DNA of 64,000 bases, from positions 729,739-793,738 of the forward strand of contig CM026431.1 of NCBI GenBank assembly GCA_014871385.1, written 5' to 3'. Below, in pieces: positions 42,976 through 55,544 of the stretch. Numbering within the stretch: the stretch's first letter is position 1; each line of letters opens with the position of its first letter. Below the pieces are notes generated by a model. The model saw only the letters and a list, made by a program, of their open reading frames with translations. It ran no database searches and was not told where the DNA came from. This DNA is from Ceratodon purpureus. Lineage: Eukaryota; Streptophyta; Bryopsida; Pseudoditrichales; Ditrichaceae. Position numbers and translations under genes: made by a program.

Positions 42976-44878
42976 TTCCTTTTATATTTAATCATATCAT
43001 ATTAATTATTATTTTTACTTTTATTAGCGTGAAAATAGTACATAAAGACATCTGCTTTGTTGAAATTATATTATTTCATTTGATGAGAGAAAAAGTTATA
43101 TTTTGTGAATTTGTTTGATTTCAAGTTTATATATTTCGAAGTTGATCATTTATAATATAGTTTCTCCTCAATTGAATATATTTGTACGCATATATTTCAA
43201 AAGTTTGATAACGTTTATTTATACACCCTATTTGAAGATTAATATTTTTTATCAATATATTTTATTATCATATAATCATATTTTATATTTATATATTCCA
43301 TTAAGATATATTTTAAAAATTCATATTTGGATCTTCAACTTTCATTTTTAAATCTTCAATTTTCATTTTTGAATCTTCAATTTTCATTTTTGGATCTTTA
43401 ATTTTCATTCTTGGATTTTCAAAAATCATCTTTGGATATTTGGTTTATCTAACTAAGTATCTATTTTTCCATTTATGATTTTTAATCTTCCAATTATGAT
43501 TTTTAATTTTCCATTCATGATTTTTGATCTACCATTCAAAATTTTGAAACTTTCAATTATTTTGAGATGCTTCAAATAATTTGTTTAAAATCTTGGAATT
43601 TTAATTATAGAAATTACAATTTAACTATGCTTTTGGAAATTCCTCATAACCAAATTCCTTGTTTGCAATTATTTAAACCCTGACCGCCTTGACATCTGTG
43701 ATTAAAAATAAAATTCGACTCAAAAGCTGACCCCCTAGCCATAATGAACTACAAAGATGCTACTTTGGAGAGGAGGGAGGAAGAGCCGCAAGGCCCCTGA
43801 ACTATTCAGAGAAGTTGGCTTTAGAGGGGTGTGGCGCCCTGGATTTATGCGCTGGCAAGGTCCATATATAGCCAGGTGGGGCGCTTAAACTCCAACTACC
43901 TCTGGGATTTGAGGTTGGCGAGCAAAAAGAGCTTGTAGTGCAGATGCTCCAAGAAGATCACGGACTTGAAATTGCCAACACACTGGTGCTGGGTTTTACA
44001 TGGAAATCTTAAAAGAAACTAATACACACATATTGCAGTAGGCACTCGGTTTGTGTTGCCCTTAAGTGATAAGATTGCACATGTGTTTTGAAAAATTGCC
44101 GTCTCTCTCCAAAAATCCAGAAATGCATTAGTAAGTATTATTTTTTAATTGTTTAGAAAGTTTTAAAAAATAAACTATTCCCCTTTGCGATGAATTGTTA
44201 AATTGGATGAAAGTAAGGTAATGAAGTTACACCTTCTTTTATCCTATAATTTGTTACAAGATTATAGTCTCCTTGAGGTGGAAGTTGAAGAGCGCAATCA
44301 CCGCGGGAAGAAGCTTGCACAAGTGGCCTTCAACAGGAGCAGTCATGGAGACATGGAGATTGCAACGCCATATTCTAATCAAAGACAAAGAGATTGCGAT
44401 GGCAGGCAAGGACATCGTCACAACGATTGGTAGAGACATGGAGATTGGAGCGTCAACGCGTGCGGGGGTTTACAACGATCTAGTGAGAGCAACTACGCAG
44501 GCACGCGCAGAGGATTGCCAAGTGACTGCGTGCGTAGATCAGCGAGTGGGTGGTCGGTGTCCTTGCGTTTGAGCGTCGTCGCTCTGAATCTTGTATTCAC
44601 ATGTACAAAAAATCGGTCAGCAAGAGTAGACCCCTCCCCCCGTCCGAATGGTCACTCCCAGCTCATTATCACTTGCTCTTAGTAGCTTCAATTTGGCTCG
44701 AGAGGATATCACTGCGCTTGACCGACGTACGTCCGTTTCGAAGGTGCGCCAAGTAATCAACAACATTAGCGATCTGGTTGGTGAAGATGGTGTGCGAGCT
44801 ACTGTCTTGTAGCCATAAGCAAGACGGCCACAAATTTAGAATATTAGAAATCGGACAAATTTAGAGCTCCAACAAGCT
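42976..44878. other. Intergenic; degenerate 21-bp tandem, no gene recognised
   Basis: From about 43315 to 43520 there is a degenerate tandem of roughly 21 bp built on TTTTCATTTTTGAATCTTCA, similar in style to the GGATGAAAA repeats near 2 kb. At 44203-44572 overlapping plus-strand ORFs of 76-99 codons show no known motif. Confidence 0.5.
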
Positions 44879-46885
44879 ATGATAGAAGTGGACCGGGGAG
44901 TTTCCATGAAGGAGGCAGCTCAAAAGTATAACATATCTTATACAACCTTTCCCAGATGCTACTATGGAATTACGACAACTAGACATTGTGGAGCCAAGAT
45001 TGTTTTGACACCAGGAGAAGAAGAACAAATAGTTCAATATTTTGTTCATATGTATGAACTCGGCTACAACTTGTCTCCATTTGCGCTGCATCTCAAAGTG
45101 TACGAGATTATGAAGTCCCGGTGGACCTCGTTCAAGAATGGCACTCCGGGTGGCGGGTGGATAAGGTCGTGGAAGCGTCGCCGTCGAGAACTCACTATCT
45201 GCACTACGCAAGCATTGGAATGAGTGAAAGCACGAAGCCTATGCTTAGTGAATGTCAATTCACTCTGTGACAACCTACAACAATTCTACGATATGCACAC
45301 TTACTTGTCCAAGCGCATATGGAATTAAGATGAGTCCGACGTCTTAACAGGTAAGTTGTAGGACGTTCTATCCTACACAAACTCACTTTTCAATATTTTC
45401 CAAAGAAAAGACATTTAGACAATTTGAATGTCAGCTTCAAAGTCGTAACAATCACCTACCTTACATTAGTTCAAAGCTAAATGGCCCTTTGGCCTTGCTG
45501 TGCAGTGCTGCTCCTTATTGGCTTGGTCCTAGACCCTTCTTAGAGTTGCTCCTTCATGTGCACACACTTAAGATACAAGGTTCCAATGACACAAATGTTG
45601 AATTCTTCGCAGGGAGGAACGAGTCATTGCACGAATTAGTGCAAAAAAAATACAATCAATTGTGTTAGATCAGCGCGAATGGCTTTCTGTTTTAGTCTGT
45701 ATGAATGCGGTGAGTTTCGCAATACCATTGTTTTACATATTTAGAAGAAGAAGGTTTTGGCAAAACTACATTCAACGATACAAAGCATGCGCAACCATGG
45801 CGATGCAACCATGCACATGGATGACATCGTATTTATTTAGTTCATGGATTAGATATTTTATAGAATTAGTAAGAGAATCTCGTGGCATTTCGCCCAAAAA
45901 AGACACCTACTTATTTTGGATGTGACCTTTGACGTAGTGCGGGAACCTAGAGGATCCAGTTTGGACTTACTAACACTCCCGTCATACACTTTGCATGCTC
46001 TTCAAGCCTTGGACTTTGAGGTGTTCAAATCACTCAAACAACAGTTCTGGAAGTACTTTGATTTCTTGACCTATAGAGACCTAAGATAATTTGCTTCAAA
46101 AGACATACTAGCACAGTGATTGTCCCTTAGTCTAAACAAGTCGCTATCAAAATCAAACCTTTACAACAACCTGAAACTTGGCTGCTTAACAGACATGCTA
46201 TAGACTTTCAAATGACACCGTCAACAGCTTTTCAAGAATCCTGTCAACAAGAATTCAGGAACAATGACTTAGGACAGGGTGCTGCAAGGCATTTGAAATG
46301 CATGGGGAGTTGGGCAGCAATTGCGGAGCGGACTCAGAGATGGGAAAATTGGGGAGGTAATTGGAGGTTTGGCAGCAAAGGAGGGAGGGGCACACTTAGA
46401 AAGGGACTATGGCCAACAACTCCTAGACGACCACGAAGAAGGGGAGCCTGAATGCATACCTAAATTAGATTAAGTAGAAGTTAAGGCTGAATTTTCCAAG
46501 GAGCCGACATCCTCCACACGCCATTACTTTGTTGATTGCGACTTGAATGACGCTGAAATATGTGACAAGGTCTCAAGCTTGGATTCCAAAGTAATAGAGG
46601 CGACCTCTATTACCAAATTTTTGACACTATCCTCAGTCAACTACAGAGCCAATCCATGATGAAAAGACCTAATTGTCAATTATGCAAAAATCCCACATCG
46701 TCACGCCCACATCTACGAGAATGTCGTAGTAAAGGTCGTGATGGCAAGGAAAAACATAACAAGAGGAAGGCTGAGGCGAGAACAAGAGGAAGGCTGAGGC
46801 GAGAGAAGAATCACAAGTTTGAGCGCACGGTAGCAAGGGCGAAGGCTACAACTGATGAGCTTTTGAGAAAGAGGAGGCTATCCAA
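44879..46885 (+). pseudogene. CENP-B-HTH (pogo/Tigger-like) DDE_1 transposase remnant
   Basis: The first open part (44879-45223) has an N-terminal HTH (GVSMKEAAQKYNISYTTFPR) and a CENP-B-type second HTH (VLTPGEEEQIVQYFVHMYEL; then FKNGTPGGGWIRSWKRRRRE). After frame breaks, later segments follow the order of the DDE_1 catalytic domain: CTWMTSYLFSSWIRYFI near 45817, then LLILDVTFDVV and LDLLTLPSYTLHALQALDFE near 45905-46020. A basic, Glu/Arg-rich tail (REKNHKFERTVARAKA near 46800) ends it. Numerous stops and frameshifts make it a pseudogene. The family domesticates readily (CENP-B, jerky), but nothing here suggests an intact host gene. No terminal repeats were identified. Confidence 0.75.
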
Positions 46886-48930
46886 GTGAAGGCCGCCTAC
46901 TTCGTGCGGTTGGCAGCTACTTGTTAAACAATGGCGCTGGAGGAGAGCTGCCTTACATGTCAACATAGCCTAGTTGCTTGCCAATGTGACAACAAAGGTG
47001 CAGCGGTGAACAAACATAGGCGCCTTAGCCTGAGCGACACCCCTAAAGTAGAGCCTTGGTCCAAACCAGAGCTCCTTACCTTCACATTCAAGAATCTCTA
47101 CTTCCCCACGACCTCTACAACCTTTGCAGCCCACACGTCGGCCATGGCGAGCTAACTTCCGCCTTCACATTCGCAGCCACTCTCAGGGCAATTCTTCTTT
47201 CCTCCTATGCCACCTCAAATCCAACATTTTTTCTCAAACTTGGATCTCCCTATGCATTCTATGTTGCATCCTATGCAATTCACCACACATTACGGTCATC
47301 TTCTATCAAGTCTAATGCAAAGACGTTGACCAAACTTCAACACTGATGGTCCAAGAGAGATAAAGCAACATGAAGGTAATCGTTGAGAGGGAGGTTGAGT
47401 AAGAGTGGTTGCGTGAAAAGCTGAGAGGCCGTGATTGTAGCCAAGAAAGGTAGGCTGGTTACAAAATACAGGTTAGCAAAAGATGCAAGTCGATGTTGGC
47501 GCTTCGACTTGCTTATATGTGCCTAATTTGGTCAAAGGCTGACTAGTCTTGACGATGGGCATGCTCATCCTTTGACACCCATTAGGGGAAGTTTGGGGTC
47601 TCCAACGGGCCTTTTCCAGGTTTTCCGTGCCTGAATTTTTGCCATGCCCGTGCACTTTACTTGCTAGCACCAACTGTGCCAGCAGGTCGCCAAATGCTGC
47701 CAGCAGTGCCAACAGTTGGCATTTGGGGGGTCCAGCCAATCGCTTCCCTTCCCCACCCCACCCCACCCCACCCCCCCATTGGACAATACAAGCAGTAATG
47801 ACAGTGTCACCGACCGTGTGCCCATTGCTGTCACCCCATTGGACAGTACCGGATCCTGTTGTCAGCGGATCCTGCTGTTAGCGAATCCTGCTGTCAGCGG
47901 GGCGAATTTTGTTGTCAGCGGGCAGAATATCAACCAATGAGATTTCGAAGAGAAGTGTCAGCGGGCAGGAAGCTCACCTAATCCGGGCTGTCTTACAAGG
48001 CCCGTTGGAGACCTGATTTTTCCCTAATGAAAGCTTCCTTTATTTAGTTTATAGTAATATTGCTTGTATACGTAGACGTTCTGTAGTTACTGCGTGCCAC
48101 AAGCACCATTCAATGTATGACAATGATCGGTTTTGGGTAGCTCAATGTACAAATTAGTGAACTCTAAGTTTTGAAATTGAGGGAGTCTATTGATCGAAGT
48201 GGGTACTGATATACTTTTCACTTTGAAAAATTGTACAAATTTCAATATTTGGAAATAATTCATGGAAAATTTTGCATTCTCCACGATAATTAACTTCCAA
48301 CTTAGGAAAAATTCTTTCCTATTAATGGCTACTCTAGAAATAGTGTCGGTAGTTTAAGTTATCGGAATAAGGTACCTCAACCTTAGTACAAGAGTGTGCC
48401 ATGAAAAGAAGGAAAGAAAAAAAAGAATTGCACAGAGGGTTCCTGGGCCATGAGAAACAGCATTGAACAAGTTGCAACATTCATCACTTGACATGGGTGG
48501 GAAGGCTGATCATCCTTGTCCCATCCAACAATGGTTACAAGTGACCAACTCTCACATTGGCTCTGAAACGCTGATTCACAGCAGCTGCATATGATGCACC
48601 CCCTAAAGAAAGCAAACACCCAAGGGGGAAGATGCAGGGCAAAGCTCCGCTAATCACCACACGGCAGCCAGGCCAAAAACAAAAAAACAAATGGCTGTTG
48701 AAGAAAATAACAATACAGACGAAGGAAGAAAAGAGAATGAGATGCATCCAAAAGGGACCCTAAACCCGGAAAGAAAGACCAAAGGAAAATAAAAGGGGCA
48801 AAATGGCTGGCTCGGCTGGGCAGGGCTCTGCTCGGGCACCCGGTGGAACGAAAAAGCCTGTGCGCTGCGCTGCTCTGCTAGTATGGGGGGGGGGGCAGCG
48901 TCCAAAATTCATTGGCCCGAATGAGGAGGA
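46886..48930. other. Intergenic; short GGATCCTG tandem; no gene recognised
   Basis: A plus-strand ORF at 46931 (74 codons, starts MALEESCLTCQHSLVACQCD) and an overlapping one at 47056 are not recognised. At about 47846-47925 a unit like GCGGATCCTGCTGTCA recurs four to five times with changes, each ending GTCAGCG. GC content rises from 48.7 kb toward the Dof promoter. Confidence 0.5.
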
Positions 48931-48948
48931 CAAGCGGGGCCCAGTCGT

Positions 48949-48958
48949 CCCACGTGGC
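48949..48958. promoter_or_regulatory. G-box (CACGTGGC) upstream of the Dof gene
   Basis: CCCACGTGGC, a G-box/ABRE-type core bound by plant bZIP and bHLH factors, lies about 620 bp before the Dof start codon in GC-rich promoter-like sequence. Function is inferred from the motif only. Confidence 0.4.
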
Positions 48959-49229
48959 GGCCTTGCAGAGGGTCCGGGGGGCTGATCGAGGTGCCGAGAC
49001 ACCAAGACAGGCGAGGCGGAGGGAGGGCGGGGGCCCACAGGGGAGTTACCCTTTATGCCTTTTTCCCCACCACCGTCGCTTGCACACGAAAGCAGGCTCG
49101 CCCTGGCCCCTGATCATGGCCCCAAAATAATAATAACCTCAGCTCAGTGTGGAGAGCTCTTGCCTTCCTTCCTTTGCTTGCCCGACTCCATCAAACCGCC
49201 TCCCCTCTCTCTCCGCCCAAACCAACATT

Positions 49230-49291
49230 ACTCTATCTCTCTCTCTCTCTCTGTCTCTCTCTCTCTCCCCTCCCTCTCCCCCTCTCCACCC
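49230..49291 (+). promoter_or_regulatory. CT-rich tract in the Dof promoter / 5' UTR
   Basis: A long (CT)n and C/T-only tract about 300 bp upstream of the Dof ATG, of the kind found around plant transcription starts and in 5' UTRs. A GAGT tandem (about 49480-49516) lies between it and the start codon. Confidence 0.5.
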
Positions 49292-49571
49292 TTATTAGCT
49301 CTCTCCCTTGGCCATCCGCTCTACGCGTTCCCTTGCGGAAGGGCCAGTTCATCGTCGTCTATCGCTCTTGGGACTCGGGGTACCGGACACTCAGCAGGGC
49401 CGCATTCAGGTGCAGGAGTAGCAAGGAGCACACACAGGCTTGGACTTGAAGCGTACTGTTCGTTCGTTTGTGAGTAAGGGAGTGAGTGAGTGAGTGAGTG
49501 AGTGAGTGAGTGAGTGCGTGCGTGAGTCCGGGTTCTCTAGTGAATGAGGGGGTTGTAGTAGGGCTGCAGTT

Positions 49572-51123
49572 ATGTCGAAGCTCAGGAAGTGGATGATGAA
49601 GGAGGAGCGCGATGCCACTTCGAGTGGGAGCGGAGATTTGTCGTCCTCCGCTATTAAGCTCTTCGGGAAGACTATTGCTGTTAGTGGAGGAGCGGATTCG
49701 GTTTCGGTGTCCGTGGCTTCCAAGGTATGCGAAGGGGGATCCATTTCTTGTTGTGTGAGAGGGATGGGGTTCTTGGGGTGTGAGTTAGTGAGTGACTTCG
49801 GGTGGGAGTGGTGCTGTTGTGGTGCAGGATCCGGTGCTGATGTTGTTGGTTGTGGATGTGCTGCAGGCTGCGAGTGAAGAGGGTGACGGCGCCTCTACGC
49901 AATTGGAGGGGGATGGGCTGGCGACTTCCTTGGGAAGTGTTCAGAATGATTCAGGGGGAAGAGTGGATAGTAGGTTGAATGCGGGAGTGAGTGAGAATTT
50001 GGCGACGGTTGAGGTGGAGGGGCATACTGCCGCTCCGGTGGAGTTGCATTCTGCGGGCGAGGAAGTGAATACGCTGTCTTCGTCATCGTCGCAGCCGGAG
50101 AAGCAGCGTGCGCTGACTCAGGAGGAGAAAAAGGAGCAGTGCCTCAAGAAGCCGGACAAACTGATTCCTTGTCCACGGTGCGAGAGCGTGGACACCAAGT
50201 TCTGCTATTACAACAACTACAACATCAACCAGCCTCGCCATTTTTGCAAGAGCTGCCAGCGCTACTGGACTGCAGGAGGCACGCTCAGGAACGTCCTTGT
50301 GGGTGCAGGGAGGCGGAAGAACAAATACGGAGTTACGCAACCGAAGCAGGACGCCGAAAATCTGATCGCAACGAGCGTGCGCATGGACCATCATGAGCCT
50401 GCTCAGCAATCCATCCTCGGTGCGTCCATTATGAATGCCTACGGCACAGTTCCGCCCATGAATTTGCCTACTCATGGCTCCTCCCCGCGGTGTGTCTCGG
50501 AGTCGCAGGGTGGCAGCACCATAACCTCCGCGGGCGCATCTCAGGGGTTCCCAGTGTTCTCGTCCATGAGTGCCTTCAAACCAACAGGGGCTGAAACATC
50601 CTCGGACTCAGTCACGAAATTGCGACAGAGGACGAGAACGGAGTCCACCTCCGACGTGAAAGCCGACTGCGCGAGCTCCATGTCGAGTCCAACTGGGGAG
50701 GGTAACTCCAACACGTATGTGCTCACCCCTAGGGTAACTCCTCAGCAAAGTGAAGCTCAAGCTGTGTGGACCAAGAATAACGCCGCGCCCTTAGGGTTCT
50801 TCAATGGCGCATGGCCGTATGGGTTCAATATCGGATGGAGTGGTGCGGGGCCACATCCCGGCGCTGCGTCGATGGCAGCTGCCACACCGCCTGTGTGGAC
50901 GGGGATGTGGACGTCGGGCATGGCGCAGGGAGGCATCTCTCCCGTGCCGACATTTGGGTGGAATATGTTGCAAGGCGGGTGGACGTTGCCATGGCGGCCC
51001 GTCCCCGCGGTGGGGGTGCAGATGCAGACTCCTTCCCGGAAGAGAGAGAACTCCGGCTCTGTGACGGAGGAGGGGAGAGTGAAGATGCCGAGAGTGGGCA
51101 GTGGCGAGGAGGTTGTAGCGTGA
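49572..51123 (+). CDS. Dof-type zinc-finger transcription factor, CDF-like
   Basis: Two exons: 49572-49724 and 49867-51123, about 469 residues. The intron starts AAG|GTATGC. A second in-frame acceptor at 49828 would add 13 residues. Exon 1 carries AIKLFGKTI (residues 27-35), diagnostic of cycling Dof factors. The Dof domain spans residues about 150-205: [19 protein letters not shown], then [17 protein letters not shown], with zinc ligands Cys153, 156, 178 and 181 in CX2C-X21-CX2C spacing. It should bind AAAG-core DNA in the nucleus. In seed plants CDFs repress CONSTANS/FT-type genes in photoperiod control. A basic GRRKNK follows the finger. The C-terminal half has Trp/Gly/Pro-rich motifs ([32 protein letters not shown]) resembling CDF C-terminal boxes, but the usual terminal LWVPKTLRI-like box is absent. 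The frame is intact and GC-richer than its surroundings; this is the clearest host gene here. Confidence 0.93.
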
Positions 51124-53567
51124 GTTTTGCCCGGGGGGGAGGGTTTGCATTCTTGGAGAACGAAGAATGTGTGTAGATTTGGATTCAGCCGGTGAAGCAG
51201 ATTCAACAGAACGGAGTAGGGATTGCGCTTACGCTATTAAGATGGAGCTCAAGCACATGATTTTTGATGTTATGGTAGGCTGTCTGTTGTTGCTGCTTTG
51301 TCCGGCTTAGTACACTGATCGGAACTCCCTTAGACCAGAACTGGGTATGGGAGGGTACATACCTCTAGAAACCATTGTAAACACTTGGTGAAAAAAACAG
51401 AATATCTTAGCAGCCTATTATAATTTTTTGAGATGGTCTGGCATTCTGATCTTCTTTTGTAGGAGGTGGCTATATTGTAACAAAAGCATCCACTTTGTAA
51501 CCAGATTTTTTTTTCTCTACTTATATTGTCGATACTATGTGTTCGAAATGTTCTGTTTGGACTGGCTCTTTAATGTCTCTTCACACGGAGTGCCCTTGCT
51601 AATATTTAATATAGTCTTCATTGATTTGATGTGAGCGAATTTGTGCAGATCTGTCTCTGGCCTAGAGTTCCAATTATGGAGTTGCTGCAAATTTCTGTAA
51701 CTATTTGACTAGAATCGTTTCGTCTTGTTTTTGTATTTGTTTAAGACACACTAATGAATCCTGTACTCAACTGCGAGAATACTTGTTTTTTGAACATCTC
51801 GAGGATCAATTACGTTCCGTTGAACATCACCGGTACCTTTCTGTAAGAACTGATGCATTCAACTAGTATTCTGAATGACTCTTGGGCTAAATGTTTCTGC
51901 GAACAACTGGTTTTCCCGCTTCGTCAAGCTACGTTAGTGTATCTGGTATTCCTGTTGGAAGCCTTGTTCGCAACTTACGTTTTCGGAAGTTGAATCAAAG
52001 CACTCTACCTCGTTAAACTACAAAAATTCACACCATTTAACGCCAGGCCGACTCTTGCCATCTACCGCAGTCTTGGACATCTACTCTCAGTGCAATTACG
52101 TTCTCACATCTTCGCTAGATTCGGTTGTAGTCATTCGATGAAGGCGGTTGCGCAAAATTGTCTCTTTGCTGAGGAATGCCTGCACTCGTGCACCAGCAAG
52201 ATTTAATGAGAAAACCTGCAAAACCGGCTCGGAATGGCATGCTCTCATGGCAATTCAGCACCTGGAACACTAACAAATTCCAAAAATGACAGTAATAGTA
52301 TAGGACTCAGATGACACTAATATGCATAAACAGGAGCACCGAACTCAAGAGGTGGAACCGGAAATGGTAAAATACGCATCGCCTGGGGTGGTCTGCCTAA
52401 ACAAAGTGGAGGACCCTCGTGGGTGCTCATCATTGTGGGATGGCTGGGCTGGGCTGGGCTGGGCCTGTGAGCCTGTGGGGGCTCATTTATCTAAAATTGG
52501 ATTGGGTGCTTTATTGGAGCCTTCACGTGGCTCCCCCCGGAATCCGATTTATTTAGTCAGTGTGCATTGCTTGGATGGCCTTATCTCATAAAGATCACAC
52601 AGAACAACTATATCACCCGGCCCCCCCTTTCTGCACCCTCACTACTACTCATTACCTGTTCAAATCCGTCGCCTATTTGCGATTGGGGGCCTGAAAGTGG
52701 CAAGGGCCCCACCGTGCTCTTTTTCTAATTACGTTACTGTTTGGATGGTAAAATTAGAGTCCTGTGAGTTACCACGGCTCCGTTTGCCCCAGGGCCCCGT
52801 TTGCCCCAGGGCCCAGCTATATTAGCAGCTCAGCCGGGTAGCTGGAGTTTTAATATTAGAATAGTGTAGGTAGGTACTAGGGTGATGAGGCAGGCAGGCA
52901 GGCACTGGTATAGTCAGCCACGCAAATTTCAACAAAGTGCAGGAGACTGGCTTTTTGGTCAGATATGCCAGGCCCAATTCACGCCGGCGATCTGATAAGC
53001 AGCCTGCCTCAGTATTTATCTAATGGCGACCACACTCAAGTCTCGACCAGGGCCCGAGGGTGCAGGGGTGCGGGTGTATAGCTGATTATAGCATAGCACT
53101 CGCTTATTGGGTTCCACCATGCCCTGCTCAGTGCTCTAGGTTCCAACTTCCTGCCACACTCCCTCACCACAATTGTGGCCGTTGTGCAATACCCTGCAAA
53201 CGCTTCAGCTGGATGTGCGTTTTTATTTTCTCATTTCTTTTGATTCATTCATATATTAAATTTCTAACTAGAAGCATCTCCACCCCTTGCCGCCAATGGA
53301 GCGCCAACAAGGTGGTTGCCGGTGCTGAATTTGGGTCCTAGTTGCGGCCCCCGGAAGAGCCCACTCCACCATCCCATTTCCCGGTAACCGGCACTATTTG
53401 GAGCTAGTGGTGACTCCACCCGCCCTTACCACCAATTCCCTCGAAACTCTGCCCTCCCAACCTCACCCTTGATCCCCTTCGTCTCACACCTTTCTCCTGT
53501 TTGCAGTCTCTAAACAAAGAGTTTATTGAGAGCAGTTTTTTTGTTATTGAGTTAGGATTTATGAGCC
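51124..53567. other. Dof 3' flank, then intergenic
   Basis: About 500 bp of T-rich sequence after the stop is probably the Dof 3' UTR. Beyond it I see no gene. A GGGCT tandem lies near 52445-52465 and an AGGC tandem near 52895. At 53273 GCATCTCCACCCCTTGCCGC resembles a PIF/Harbinger end and may be the left end of the element that follows; no matching right end was found. Confidence 0.45.
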
Positions 53568-54868
53568 ATGGAAGCACGGAGGGCGAGGTTGGCGGGTGCC
53601 CAAGAAGCGTTGCTAGAGGATGATAGAGAGGGCGAGTTGGAGATGCAAATGGCTCTTGATCAGTTGGAGGCGTTCATTGATTTTGAGCTAGAGCCAAGGA
53701 GAAGGGCCAATGGTTCAAGTTGAGGAAAGTCTCCTAATATTGAGAGGCTTAGAGTAGTTATGGATAAACAGACGTACCTTGATTATTTTGCTGATCCGCC
53801 TATATGGGGACCTACTTTTTTCAGATGCCGCTATTGTATAAGGAGAAGTTTGTTTATTATGATTTTAGAGAAGGTGTGTGCCTGTGATAGTTATTTTGTA
53901 CAACATAGAGATGCTTGTGGATTGGTAGGGCTTAATTCATGGCAGAAGATCGCGGCCGCGCTTTGGATGCTCTCGTTCGGTGTATACGTGGATGCTATGG
54001 ATGACTACTGTAGGACTAGCGAGTCCAATGCCATGGAGTGTATGAAGCTGTTTTGTATTGCAGTTTGGGCAGAGTTTGGAGACTTCAACTTGAGACGCGG
54101 ACGCGGTTCAATTTTTAGCAGCAACTAGCCATCAGTGCACTACACAAATTCCCTAGTATGTTTGCATTGTTGGATTGTATGCACTACGAGTGGAAAAATT
54201 ATTGAGTGGCATGGTAGAGGGATTTTGGAGACATGGACGTGAAGAAGTCTATCATTTTGGAAGCCATTGCTGACCAAAGCTTACACATTTGGCATATTTT
54301 TTTGGGCTATTTAGCTCAAATAATGATGTTAATATTTTGGATCAGTCCCCACTGATTCACAAGATGCTAACTAGTGAGGCGATTGACATGACTTTTGAGG
54401 TTAATGGATAAGAGTACAATTGATATTATTTATTAATATATGGAATTTATCCACATTGAAGTTGTTTTGTTTAAAGTATCCACACGCATGGGAATGAGAA
54501 GAGAAAGCATTTTGCTTCAAGCCAAGACAGGAGGCTTGCCGGAAGGATGTAGAGCATTGGTTTGGTGTGTTGCAGGCACGTTTTGCAATCATCTCCAACT
54601 CCTGCAGGCAGTCGAATATGGATACATTTGCAGACATCATGTTTGCATGTTGTATCCTACACAACATGATTATAGATGATGAGCGTGAAGTCCCAGGCCT
54701 AGAGAACATTCTAGCAAATGAGTTTGGTGCCAATGTCCCATTGCGTAGAGGTTTGTCTTTCCAGTAGTTAGCAACAAATACACATGAGATTGAGAATGAC
54801 GACACACACTATGGACTTAAGGGTGATCTCATTGAACATTTATGGGCATTGAAAGGCACTAGGGCCTG
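53568..54868 (+). pseudogene. PIF/Harbinger transposase (ALP1/HARBI1-like), broken
   Basis: The ATG at 53568 opens a frame that reads to a TGA near 53721, then continues in the same frame to about 54128. Motifs in order: RDACGLVGLNSWQKIAAALW and AMDDYCRTSESNAMECMKLF (N-terminal region before the nuclease), then in another frame FPSMFALLDCMHYEWKN (first catalytic Asp), IADQSLHIWHIFFGLFSSNN with DVNILDQSPL (second Asp), EVNG.EYN and GIYPH, and finally LQARFAIISNS and FACCILHNMIIDDE. Two or more frameshifts and several stops make it non-functional. A Myb/SANT-like partner lies on the opposite strand to the right, giving a convergent pair. Confidence 0.85.
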
Positions 54869-55026
54869 ATTTTATTTATAAATGATATTGCCTAAGGAGA
54901 CTTATCCAACTTATACATTTTGTTCATTGTCTACTGCATTCTCTTGATCTTCATCTAGTTCAATTGGTTGTGAGTTGCTATTAAAATGCCTACAAAAATT
55001 CTCTCCACCTTAGCTCCAAATTTGAG

Positions 55027-55500
55027 TTGGTTGATGGAGGTCTACATGCTCAAGGTGAAGCCATGGCGCCGCCTGACCTTCAAACCCATCACCATCTCCA
55101 CCGCCATGGAATTGTCCACCCATCCAAGAACTGGCTCTCTTTGCATATAGCCCTTCCACTTGCTCACCCTAGGCCCCGCCCTTCCCCACCCATTGCTCGA
55201 CATTCCCACCCACCGCGCTATCACTCTGCCAACCTCTGCAGCCGTCCCCTTGTCTCGCCTCTCCTATCATCCCCGACCCAAGTTTGCAACCATCCCCACC
55301 CTCCCAATTTCTCCCACCCCCACTATACGACTCTCTCAAGAAAAATTCTACAGCTCTCTTCTACTGAAAAACTCACCGCCCCTCTCCGCCCCATGCAGGT
55401 TCATAAATCCCTGCACAAACCATCCTTGCACATTCTCTCCCTACAAATTGAATCCCCCGCTTCCTCCCTCTGAATTTAACCCCGCCTCCCCTCCCAGCAA
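55027..55500. other. Pro/His/Ser-rich open region, probably not a gene
   Basis: The sequence between the two PIF/Harbinger genes is CCC/CAC-rich, keeping plus frames open for about 150 codons of Pro/His/Ser. It shows no domain. It is probably the intergenic part, or the eroded 3' end of the minus-strand gene. Confidence 0.4.
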
Positions 55501-55544
55501 ATTAAAATCCAAACCTTCGTTCTGATTGTCATCGTCTTTTTCAT

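Noticed and set aside
48760-49477. Several ORFs of 90-140 codons on both strands upstream of the Dof gene
   Set aside because: The region is GC-rich promoter and CT-rich leader; the peptides lack motifs and overlap each other.
50083-51206. Antisense and shifted ORFs over the Dof coding exon
   Set aside because: They are shadows of the GC-rich Dof frame.
55027-55525. Pro/His-rich plus-strand ORFs of 121-148 codons
   Set aside because: Low-complexity C-rich sequence between two PIF/Harbinger genes; no domain.
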